From Modestobacter caceresii (GTDB taxonomy: Bacteria; Actinomycetota; Actinomycetes; Mycobacteriales; Geodermatophilaceae): 32,794 bases of DNA. The notes beneath the pieces are model-generated. The model did not search any database, was not told the origin of the DNA, and saw only the letters and a program-made list of their open reading frames with translations. The stretch lies in contig NZ_JPMX01000093.1 of assembly GCF_000761485.1 (NCBI RefSeq), forward strand, positions 11,944-44,737, read 5' to 3'. The translations under genes were made by a program, and so were the position numbers. Below, one piece after another: positions 23,926 through 31,545 of this stretch; the first letter of the stretch is position 1; each line of letters begins with the position of its first letter.

Positions 23926-24629
23926 TCACCTGCCCGACCACCTTCCGCCTGCGGATGTCCACGCCGGCGTCCGTCCCCGCCGGCGTGACTGTGGCATCGC
24001 GGTGCCCCATGTCCCGCAGCCACGGGCAGGTCACCACCTCCGCCTCCCGCCACGACCCGATCGGGACGGGTCGCACCCGCCGTCGGAAGAACCCGGTTCG
24101 CGGCAGCTCCGGGACCGACGTCCCACCGTCGGCGTCGGCCCGGCCCCGGGCGAGCTTGTCGCCCGCCCGCCGCTCACGTTCCTGGGCCACGACCGCTGAG
24201 GCGTCCTTGAGCGCCTCTTCGAGGTGGTCGAGCACGGGCTCGGGTGCGACCCGTATGAAGCCGGAATCCCTGGATCGGCTCGCTGCCAGGCCGGCAGCCT
24301 TGTCATAGCTCAGCCACAGCTCCCCGCCCGAACGCCCGACCTCGAGGTCCGCCAGCCCGAAGGTCAGCGTCATCCCGCGCCTCTCGGTGGCGTGGATCCA
24401 GAGCTCGCGCGCGGCGAGGACGGCGACCACGTCCTCGACGCCACGTCCCGGGACCAGGAGGCGAGCCTCGACGATCCACAGGGCCGTCCTGCGCCGAAGC
24501 CAGTCGGTGATCGCGTCGGCAGCGGGGCCGGTGACCGCGGGCGGCCGTGGGCTCCGCTCGTACGCCCGCGCGCCCCTGAGCGGCCGACCACGCGAGGGCG
24601 GTGCGCTCGTCCTGGCTGATGTCGAGCAC
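23926..24629 (-). pseudogene. Mrr-type restriction endonuclease-like gene, truncated and frameshifted
   Basis: From GTG 24629 the minus strand reads LDISQDERTALAW. After a shift near 24580 it continues AADAITDWLRRRTALWIVEA, RLLVPGRGVEDVVAVLAARE, GFIRVAPEPVLDHLEEALKD and ends with CPWLRDMGHRDATVTPAGTD then AGVDIRRRKVVGQVR. The last block is the start of a PD-(D/E)XK Mrr_cat domain (D-x-G-V-D ... Q-V-K, here Q-V-R). The rest of that domain is lost at the junction with the ArsR fragment. It would be inactive as a nuclease. Confidence 0.5.
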
Positions 24630-24918
24630 CGCACCCCCGTCTCACCGCCCGCTCCCGCCGGAACGGCGCCGAGCAATCCAGATAGTGGGAGTTGGACGCA
24701 ATGTGCCATGCCGGCTATCGCCGACTCAACGAGGCCACAGCGGCCTGCCGACGAATGCCGCCCGTCGGCCGTCGTGTCGGCTGCCGCCCCTCTGCTCTCG
24801 TCGTCGCGGGCGCGCTGGAGCTGGCGTGGGCAGTTCAACGGCCTGTCCTCCTCCTGCGGGCTCCGCGCCCCCACGGCGGTGTGCCCCTGCTCGCCCGGCC
24901 AGACGGCACACTGCAGAG

Positions 24919-25911
24919 GTGCCGGTCCTCCCTATCCCGTTCGAGACTCCCGCGCCGCTGACCGGCGGAACGGCCAAGTTCATCGCCATCGCGAACGTGC
25001 TGAGCGGTATGAGCCGGTACGCCGTCGAGGCCGCTGGACCGGGAATCGCCGTCGTGGACGCGGAAGCCATCCGGATCGCGAGCCGCCCGGCGAAGGGTCC
25101 TCGACGGACGTTGAGCCGGGAGGCCTCCCGGCTGCTGCGCATCGCCTGGCACACCGAACTCGCGGCCCGCGTCGGGGACGAGTTCGACGACGCGACGCTT
25201 CGACGCGCGGCCGCGCAGACGCTCCCGGTGCAGGCCTACTACGCCGTGTTCAGTGCGGCGCGGGCGGTCAGCGCGGTCGCCGGGTCACCGACCGACACCC
25301 ACCGGAAGGTGCACGACGACTTCGAGAGCCAGCGGGTCCGACGTGCGGCTGGGCCGTGGGCGGTCACGCTCGCCGGAGACCCAGAGAAGGTGGCCCAGTG
25401 CCGTCTCGCGCCGGCCATCTGCACCATGACCGCCTACAACCCGATGGAGCTGCATCGGGATCCGGCCGAGTACCTGGCCGCTGCCCTCCGGATGACGCGC
25501 AGGTGGAAGATCGAGTCGGCGAGGCTGGATTGGCTGAGCAAGAACAAGCGGCCGAACGGGCAGCCCTACAAGAGCCTGCCCGCGAAGGGGCGAGCTGAAA
25601 TCCTGGCGCGTCTGCGCCGGACGACGGTGATGGACTTCCTGTACGAGCTCCGGCGCCGGACCAACTACGAGTCGGTCGACGAGTACGGCTCCGACGCGGA
25701 CGACGCGACCGTCGAACGATTCCACCGAGGCCTGCTCTACCTCGCCGACAGCGGCCTCCTGCTGTACGAGACTCAGATGGCGCAGTACGCCGGTGTGCAG
25801 GCGTACACCGATGCGGTGACCGAGTGGACGTCATCGGTCAAGCGCATGGGCCCGTGGTCCGGCGACGCCGTGCTGCGGCGTCTCACGGCGATCCGGCAGG
25901 TGGTGAAGTGA
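24919..25911 (+). CDS. HEPN-like helical protein, unknown function
   Basis: A 330-residue soluble helical protein. The block LPVQAYYAVFSAARAVSAVA followed by a His-containing turn (TDTHRKVHDDF) resembles the AYYA-x-F-x-A-A-R-A segment of HEPN-fold proteins. A basic middle part (WLSKNKRPNGQPYKSLPAKG) precedes a helical C-terminus with FLYELRRRTNYESVDEYGSD. Start GTG 24919 is preceded by AGAG only. A later ATG at 25009 is possible. Many HEPN proteins in defence loci are RNases. I see only a weak Rx6H (RLLRIAWH) and would not claim catalysis. Confidence 0.55.
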   Translation: MPVLPIPFETPAPLTGGTAKFIAIANVLSGMSRYAVEAAGPGIAVVDAEAIRIASRPAKGPRRTLSREASRLLRIAWHTELAARVGDEFDDATLRRAAAQTLPVQAYYAVFSAARAVSAVAGSPTDTHRKVHDDFESQRVRRAAGPWAVTLAGDPEKVAQCRLAPAICTMTAYNPMELHRDPAEYLAAALRMTRRWKIESARLDWLSKNKRPNGQPYKSLPAKGRAEILARLRRTTVMDFLYELRRRTNYESVDEYGSDADDATVERFHRGLLYLADSGLLLYETQMAQYAGVQAYTDAVTEWTSSVKRMGPWSGDAVLRRLTAIRQVVK

Positions 25912-25954
25912 CGTGCCGCACATCGTCGACGTCACCCGGTGACAGGCTGAAGGG

Positions 25955-26782
25955 ATGGACTCCTACCCGCCGCTGGGTGGCTATCCGCAGTTCGCCCAGT
26001 CCAGCGGACTGTTTCCCGCTGGGGAGAAGGGGGCGCTCCCGAATCAGCTTCGGCTCCGGCGTAGTTCCCGACCTCGTCCGCGGCCTACGCGAGCTACCGG
26101 CGCTGGCAGCCGAGGGTATGCCCTGCAGGCTGAGGTGCGGCCGGCGGTCATCGGCTGCGTCTACCTGCTGACGTCGCCGGAGGTCGTCGGCGCCTTGCTC
26201 CCGCTGGATTGCTGCATTGTGGTGGATCGACAGCAACGGGTCCGGGGGCCGCTGGGGCGACTGCACCGTGACGGGTCCGGGCTTTCGTCGATGCACCTCC
26301 GGGGGGTTCGAGGACGTCAGCGTGCCCGGGCCCGACGGGCGCGTCCCGGTCCTCGGTCCGGGAAGCCCGATGCCGGACCCGATCGTGTTAGGTCCCGTCA
26401 GGGCGGCCGGGTGGTTGGGTGCCCCGTCGTCACGACCGCTCGTCCACGTGAAGATGCTGCTCGCCGCCCGGACTTGGGTGTGGGAGGACGACTGGGGCTA
26501 CGAGCAGTGGCACTTCACGCCGCTACGCACATGGCTCGGTTCGGCCAACTGGACGGCGGCCGCGCAATCCCATCTGGAGTTCGGCTTTGGAGCGATGACC
26601 CGGAGCTGATGGCCGCGAACCGGCGCTTCCTACTGGACGTCATCAGCTTCAGCCAACCTCTGGACAGCGTCACGGATGGCCCCGAGCCCGAGCTCCGCGA
26701 CGCGGACTGGGACAACCAAGCCTTCGCCGAGTACGTGGCGGAGATGGGGACCGTCGAATCCGACATGGCGGAGTACGACTGA
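25955..26782 (+). pseudogene. Phospholipase D-like (PLD) family protein, several frameshifts
   Basis: Pieces in alternating frames add up to one PLD-fold protein. In order they are GVVPDLVRGLRELPALAAEG, VRPAVIGCVYLLTSPEVVGA with LLPLDCCIVVDRQQ, HVKMLLAARTWVWEDDWGYE with FTPLRTWLGSANWTAAAQSH and LEFGF, and LWSDDPELMAANRRFLLDVI. The H-x-K motif (HVKML) and the downstream GSANWT stretch are the PLD catalytic signature. At least three shifts are needed, near 26110, 26220 and 26586. PLD-family nucleases occur in restriction and defence loci, which fits the neighbourhood. As written no full product can form. Confidence 0.55.
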
Positions 26783-26841
26783 ACGCTGGTCGGCCAGGCA
26801 GCGGCAGGCATAGGGCCGGGCGTCCCCCCGGTGAAGGACGT

Positions 26842-27219
26842 GTGTCTGAGCTGAACCCTGACCGGCGGACCTACGACCCGCCGCGCACTGTTCGGGTGTT
26901 GCACGACGACGGCTGCTGGTACCGCGGTGCTCAGTTCGAGTGGGTGCGCTGGCCGACCGGCCAGTGGCGCGCGGGAATCCGGTACATGACGAGCCCGGGA
27001 CCGGCGTACTTCCAGTCAGTCCCGGGCGACCGGCTCATCGACGACGTCGACTCCCACTTGGCCAAGCTCCCTGAATGCCAGTTGCGTGACCCTGTCGGCG
27101 CCGCGCTGACTACCCCGCCGGCCATAGAAAAGTCGCTCAGAACGGCGCAGGTGTCGTCGCCCCACCAGTCGCTGGCGCCGCAGGAAGCCACGCGGCGAAG
27201 ATCTCGGGCAGGCGGTTGA
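26842..27219 (+). CDS. Small hypothetical protein
   Basis: 125 residues from GTG 26842, with GAAGGA 5 bases upstream. The first 70 residues look selected: RTYDPPRTVRVLHDDGCWYR, EWVRWPTGQWRAGIRYMTSP and YFQSVPGDRLIDDVD suggest a small beta-rich barrel with many aromatics. The last 27 residues lie antisense to the end of the convergent nuclease gene (83-base overlap) and look like unselected tail. I do not recognise a family. Confidence 0.55.
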   Translation: MSELNPDRRTYDPPRTVRVLHDDGCWYRGAQFEWVRWPTGQWRAGIRYMTSPGPAYFQSVPGDRLIDDVDSHLAKLPECQLRDPVGAALTTPPAIEKSLRTAQVSSPHQSLAPQEATRRRSRAGG

Positions 27220-29497
27220 GGTCCTCAGCGGTCAGGGTGAGCAGCGGGATGCCGGTGTGACGGGCGAGCTCGCGCTTGCGGGCGACCTTCGCGGCGTACG
27301 CAGGCTCGTCGGGCATACCAAGTGCCTCGACGTAGGTGCTGTCGTGGAGCAGCCAGTCGGCGCGAAGGCCGGTCGTGTTGAGATCTGGGTGCCGGGGATA
27401 CGCGGGCTCGATGTCATGCGCGATGCCCGAGTGGTGCAGGAAGTCGTCGACATGCCGCTCGAGCATGGACCGGCATGGATGCCCGTCCGTAGCGACGGTG
27501 ATAGTGCCGCGGGAGGTTCGTAGGCCGCCCTCGAGAAGGTCGGCCAGGTGAAGCCACTGGGCCCAGCTGCGCGCGGTCCCGTAGCTGCGCGCGCGGAGCG
27601 TGGCCAGAGCGGGGCGGGGGATGAGGAAGCGGCACAGCATTGCTGCATCGGCGATGTCCGGATCGCTGACGTGCAGCCGGTTGAGCTGCGCCACGGATGG
27701 AGGGCCCGAGAACTCGAGCTCCACCACGCGTCGTAGCGCCCAAACCACGGATTCGATCCACGGTCCGTCGGTGCCGTTGTCCCGTAGCCAGCGGCCCTGA
27801 GCCCAGCGAACGCACGCGAAGCAGTAGGCCAGGCCGTCCGGCGAGGCCAGGGCGTTGTTATGGCAGAGCCGACAGCGGGCCGGTCGAAGTGTGGCTGCGT
27901 TGACGCCGAGCAGCGTCCCGAGTTCCCGCAGGTAGTAGGTGTTGGCGCGCAGCTCCTTGTGCGTGGAGCGGTGAATACTCGCGCCTAGCTTGCCCCACTG
28001 GATGCCGAGTACTTCGGCGTGCTCGGGGGGCAGGTGGCCGCGGACTCGGTTGCGTAGCCGGAGTTGGACCGGCTGGGTACCGCGTTCCAGGTCAGTCGGG
28101 TCCTGGCGATCGGACTTGACCGGTGGGTCGATTGACCAAACGGTGTCTGCATCTACGCCGTGGCGCCGCAGCAGTGTCTGAACGGGCTCTCGATGAGGCC
28201 TGGCGTAGACCATGACGACCTCGGTGGCGAGGTCGTAGCGGGCGATCTCCCGCAGCTGGTCGGGTGCGTGGTCGGCCTCGATGACGCGTACCGACCAGCT
28301 GGACTCGCGGATCGAGACAGTGGCGTTCGGGAAGTCCGCCAGGTCATCGAGATCCGGACTCGAGTGACGGGAGATTCCGTGCGCCTCGAGCGCTCCGAGT
28401 GCTGCTGCGCGGAGACGCTCATCGACGAGGGTCAGGGGGCCGTGGGGCACATGCCACTGCCCGATCTCGGCTGCCTGGCCGTCCAGGAGCAGGACGTGGC
28501 GGCTGCCGAAGATGCCGCTGCTGACAGCGGTGATGCCGTGACGCCCATGCGGTTCCCGTCGCCAGGTGGCCCAGATCGCGTTCTGTGCGACCGCCGCCGC
28601 ATCCCGAGCGGCCCGTGCCTGGCTGCGGGCGTTGTTCGTCGTGGCCTGCGCGGCCTGTGCTGTTCGCAGCCGCGTGTCGCGACGGGCGAGGTGGGCCTGC
28701 CGTACCTCCGTCTCCGCGAGGCCACGTCCAGCGTCGGCTGCAGGGCCACCTGCGTGCTCCTTCCTGATCTTGTCGTCGATGTACTCGGAGATGACAGGCT
28801 TGAGGTCGTCGCTCCAGGCCCATTGGAGCCGTAGGGTGCCCATTCGGTAGCCAAGGGCTGCCTCCTCGGCCGGAGTCAGGGGGGAGTCGGTGGTCGGCGT
28901 CCACGGCTCGTCTTCCACCTCTGGGTCGTCCCATTCGTGGAGCTCGTGCAGCTCGATGTACCCGTGGCAGCCGGCCGGGACGGGGGAGTGCGTGGTGAGG
29001 TCCGTGATGAGCGGGGCCATGTGGTGGAGCCACTTGCTGTAGAGGTAGCCGAGATGGCGTTCGAAGACGTCGCCGCCGTGGCTGGGTGGTGCCGTGACGG
29101 CGATGGCGCGGGAGTCGTAGTTGTTGTCCGGCCGGGGGACGAGCGCCAGCAGCACCGGGATGATCGCAGCGCATCCAGCGTCTCTTGGTGGGGGAATGAT
29201 GCGGTTGCGGTCACGTGTGTGAGAGAGAATGAAGCGCCGGAACGCTGGCGCTGCGTCGTCCCAAATGGCGAAGCCAAATCCGCGTTCGGGGCTCCCGGGC
29301 GGGAGAACCGTTAGCTGGGCCTGCGCATCAAAGCGGAGGCCTGTCTGAACGTCCGCCAGGAGGACATGGTGGCAGAGGGAGACGCATCGACTGCGCAATG
29401 TGACGTCAACCCACCCGAACTTGGTACTGCCCGTCGGTACGGCAGCGCGCCACGCAGCAGCGTCCCCTTGTCGATGTCTTGGTGCCACTGGTGCCAT
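27137..29497 (-). CDS. Large HIRAN-like / zinc-ribbon / PD-(D/E)XK nuclease-like protein
   Basis: 786 residues. Residues about 112-170 (LLALVPRPDNNYDSRAIAVT, HLGYLYSKWLHHMAPLI) resemble a HIRAN domain, which binds DNA ends or damaged DNA. A basic coiled-coil-like stretch lies near 250-300. A zinc ribbon follows the middle region (CRLCHNN...YCFAC). The C-terminus is a PD-(D/E)XK-like core: Glu680 (ERHVDDFL), Asp714 in LRADWLLHD, Glu724 in TYVEALG, and Lys737 in YAAKVARK as a possible migrated lysine, then TGIPLLTLTAEDL. ATG 29497 has no clear ribosome site. It probably acts as a standalone DNA nuclease in defence. This is inferred from domain content. Confidence 0.7.
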   Translation of the reverse strand: MAPVAPRHRQGDAAAWRAAVPTGSTKFGWVDVTLRSRCVSLCHHVLLADVQTGLRFDAQAQLTVLPPGSPERGFGFAIWDDAAPAFRRFILSHTRDRNRIIPPPRDAGCAAIIPVLLALVPRPDNNYDSRAIAVTAPPSHGGDVFERHLGYLYSKWLHHMAPLITDLTTHSPVPAGCHGYIELHELHEWDDPEVEDEPWTPTTDSPLTPAEEAALGYRMGTLRLQWAWSDDLKPVISEYIDDKIRKEHAGGPAADAGRGLAETEVRQAHLARRDTRLRTAQAAQATTNNARSQARAARDAAAVAQNAIWATWRREPHGRHGITAVSSGIFGSRHVLLLDGQAAEIGQWHVPHGPLTLVDERLRAAALGALEAHGISRHSSPDLDDLADFPNATVSIRESSWSVRVIEADHAPDQLREIARYDLATEVVMVYARPHREPVQTLLRRHGVDADTVWSIDPPVKSDRQDPTDLERGTQPVQLRLRNRVRGHLPPEHAEVLGIQWGKLGASIHRSTHKELRANTYYLRELGTLLGVNAATLRPARCRLCHNNALASPDGLAYCFACVRWAQGRWLRDNGTDGPWIESVVWALRRVVELEFSGPPSVAQLNRLHVSDPDIADAAMLCRFLIPRPALATLRARSYGTARSWAQWLHLADLLEGGLRTSRGTITVATDGHPCRSMLERHVDDFLHHSGIAHDIEPAYPRHPDLNTTGLRADWLLHDSTYVEALGMPDEPAYAAKVARKRELARHTGIPLLTLTAEDLNRLPEIFAAWLPAAPATGGATTPAPF

Positions 29498-29819
29498 GTG
29501 AAAGACGCGTCACTCGCACTTGCGGCACATGTCCAGCTCAGAAGCCGGATGACCCTTTGAACTGCACCTATCCGCTTAGAGGGATACCGCGGAATGACGG
29601 ACGATGCCGTCGGATACCGCCCCATGACGCCGTCTTCTGGGTCAAGTCTGGGTGCCAAACGTGAGCGGGAGCGGGCTGCCGCGGGCCGGGCGTCTGCCTC
29701 AGTGGGCGTTGGCGACACGCTGCCGTCATGCCTGACCCGCCATCCTGGTCGATCCCGGCCGCTCGTCACGATCCCGGTCGACCGGACGGTCCAACGGACA
29801 AGTGGTCAGGCGGGTCTGG
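29498..29819. other. Intergenic stretch upstream of the large nuclease gene
   Basis: 320 bases between two minus-strand genes. It looks less GC-rich than most of the window. Short frames without domains are seen. The nuclease promoter probably lies here, but none is clear. Confidence 0.35.
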
Positions 29820-30041
29820 CTAACCGCGCCCGCAGCACTCACAGCCGCCACCGAGCGGTCCAAGCACGACGCCGGGGATGTTTTCGAAGCTCTTGCGCAC
29901 CGACTCGCGCTGCTGCAGCGTCTGCCGCTGGTAGTCGTTGATCAGGCGGATGACGGCTTGCCGGTCCGTCTCGCTCAGGACGGTGAAGCCACGGAACACC
30001 CGTTGGGCCGAAGTCGACGGCCGCTGGCTAGAAGTCACCAC
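29820..30041 (-). CDS. 73-residue protein with C-terminal Cys-rich tail, partner of the 2TM protein
   Basis: GTG 30041 opens a 73-codon frame that overlaps the end of the 2TM gene by 14 bases. The centre is an amphipathic helix (LSETDRQAVIRLINDYQRQT). The end is glycine- and cysteine-rich: GPLGGGCECCGRG. The three clustered cysteines could bind metal or take lipid. I do not know a family name. The overlap and shared strand make it a co-translated partner of the 2TM zinc-ribbon protein. Confidence 0.6.
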   Translation of the reverse strand: MVTSSQRPSTSAQRVFRGFTVLSETDRQAVIRLINDYQRQTLQQRESVRKSFENIPGVVLGPLGGGCECCGRG

Positions 30042-30672
30042 ACACCCCGCAGTTGGTTGGTCTCATGTTGGACGGAACAAGGCCGCAGCTCGTGCAGCGA
30101 CGTTGATAGCGATGCAGCGCGTACCGCATGCCCTTGCGCTTCTCCCTCTCGGCAAGGCCGGCGAGGTTGTCCTGCTGCCGCTGGGCATCGTCCGCGACGA
30201 TCGCCAGCTCAAGGAGGCGCTTCATCTCCCGCGCCGAGTTGGGAGGAGTCTTCCCCAGCACCTGGAAGCGTTGCGCCAGCTGGTCGTTGGCGACGAACGC
30301 CCGCGCGGCTCCCTCGAGGTTGCCGGACCAGTTCCGGGCGAGGGCCCAGATGGAGAGCAACAGCTGGATGCCGCCGAGCGCTGCGGCGACGCTGAGCACA
30401 GCTGGAAGGAAGGTGGCTCGGACGCCGTATCCGGCGGCGGCGACCCCGACGGCTGCGGGCACGGCGATGCCGAAGAAGGTCAGGATGGCGATCTTGAGGC
30501 GAAGCTGGCGAGCGCGGGTCTCGAAGATGTGGCCGGTACCGGTCGCGTGGGTCGCGCGGTCCCACGCCTCGGCGCGCAACCCCCTGAGCTCTGCGTCCCC
30601 TGCTCCGGCCACCGCGGCGGGTGTGCTGGCGCCGCTGGGGGTGGGGTCGGTCACGGCGGGTGACGCTACCAT
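30028..30672 (-). CDS. 2TM protein with CxxCx(11)CxxC zinc ribbon (mobilome CxxCx(11)CxxC / SLATT-like)
   Basis: 214 residues. A disordered N-terminus (1-35) is followed by a helix and two membrane helices (about 60-82 and 86-110: IAILTFFGIAVPAAVGVAAA, AVLSVAAALGGIQLLLSIWA). A long cytosolic helical part leads to a C-terminal ribbon, Cys193-x2-Cys196-x11-Cys208-x2-Cys211, which fits the 'mobilome CxxCx(11)CxxC protein' pattern I know from annotation. The helix, 2TM and helix layout resembles SLATT effectors that oligomerise in membranes in nucleotide-signal defence systems. ATG 30672 lacks a good ribosome site and may be near-leaderless. No synthase gene is adjacent. Confidence 0.75.
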   Translation of the reverse strand: MVASPAVTDPTPSGASTPAAVAGAGDAELRGLRAEAWDRATHATGTGHIFETRARQLRLKIAILTFFGIAVPAAVGVAAAGYGVRATFLPAVLSVAAALGGIQLLLSIWALARNWSGNLEGAARAFVANDQLAQRFQVLGKTPPNSAREMKRLLELAIVADDAQRQQDNLAGLAEREKRKGMRYALHRYQRRCTSCGLVPSNMRPTNCGVCGDF

Positions 30673-30732
30673 ACTGCGACATGCCCAGTGATCGGATGAC
30701 GCAGGAATCTAAAGCAATCCGGTAAGGTCACC

Positions 30733-30758
30733 TCGGACAGCCGCGACGGGGTGTCCGA
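30733..30758. promoter_or_regulatory. Candidate operator/promoter region before the XRE-ImmA operon
   Basis: TCGGACA (30733-30739) and TGTCCGA (30752-30758) form a perfect 7-bp inverted repeat with a 12-base spacer. A 10-base palindrome GGGTCGACCC follows at 30761-30770. A possible -10 (TAAGGT, 30723-30728) sits just upstream. The position fits autoregulation by the HTH protein encoded downstream. Confidence 0.35.
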
Positions 30759-30795
30759 CAGGGTCGACCCAGCCGAGGGTCGCAGGAAGGGTGAA

Positions 30796-31545
30796 ATGAC
30801 CGTCATCAAGGGAATCGCCTGGGCCCAGGCTCGCTTCGGTTCGTCGTGGCGCGAAGTCTGTGCCGGAGTTCCGGCGGTTCTGCGCGATCGTCATCGGGGG
30901 ATGGTGGAGGCGCAGGAAGCAGCCCCGCTCCGCAAGAAGCTCGTGTACGGCAGCATCTACCAGGCCGTTCATGAGGGGCTGGTCGAAGAGCTAAGAGGGT
31001 TGCCCAACGCCGACGTGTTCAGGCCCAAAGGTGCCTCGTATGAACTTGTCGCCATCGAAGGGCATGTGCTCTTTCCGTGGCGCTTCACTCACGACGCCAC
31101 AACGGAGCTCGACGACACGCCTCTCGGTCGGCCCGCTTCCCCCACGCGGCGCGCGATCGTGAACGGGATACGGCGCCCGGAGATGCTCGACCTGGGCCTT
31201 GAGCTTCCCGAACCGGAGGACCTTGCGGGTCCGGAGCTCCAGGAGGTCGCCTGTCTCCGCCAAGCCTTTGCCGAAGTCGCGGATGAGCAACCCGTGGTGC
31301 TCATCCCGTATGCGAGCAACGCGAGCGCCTTGCTCCGGGCCTACTGGGGCGACGCAACCCTGGGCGCAGACGACCGCTTGGTCTGGGGCTTCCGCGAGCT
31401 CATTGATCTGACCGGTCCTACGGACCCCGTCGGGCGGCGACGGCCGGAAGCGGTGCCGGACGAGCGGCCCTCGTTCGATTCCGCGCCGCTGTCTGCTCCG
31501 GTGCTCAAGCCGCGTGTCAGGCCCGCGGAGGCTTCTGATGCGTGA
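30796..31545 (+). CDS. Unknown 249-residue protein paired with ImmA/IrrE-type peptidase
   Basis: ATG 30796 has AGGAAGG 5 bases upstream. The product is soluble. An N-terminal part with WREVCAGVPAVLRDRHRGMV precedes GASYELVAIEGHVLFPWRF and a segment EQPVVLIPYASNASALLRAY, with the end WGFRELIDL followed by a disordered Pro-rich tail. I do not recognise the family. It overlaps the HTH-peptidase gene by 8 bases. In such pairs the partner can be a toxin or substrate controlled by the peptidase. That role is inferred. Confidence 0.7.
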   Translation: MTVIKGIAWAQARFGSSWREVCAGVPAVLRDRHRGMVEAQEAAPLRKKLVYGSIYQAVHEGLVEELRGLPNADVFRPKGASYELVAIEGHVLFPWRFTHDATTELDDTPLGRPASPTRRAIVNGIRRPEMLDLGLELPEPEDLAGPELQEVACLRQAFAEVADEQPVVLIPYASNASALLRAYWGDATLGADDRLVWGFRELIDLTGPTDPVGRRRPEAVPDERPSFDSAPLSAPVLKPRVRPAEASDA

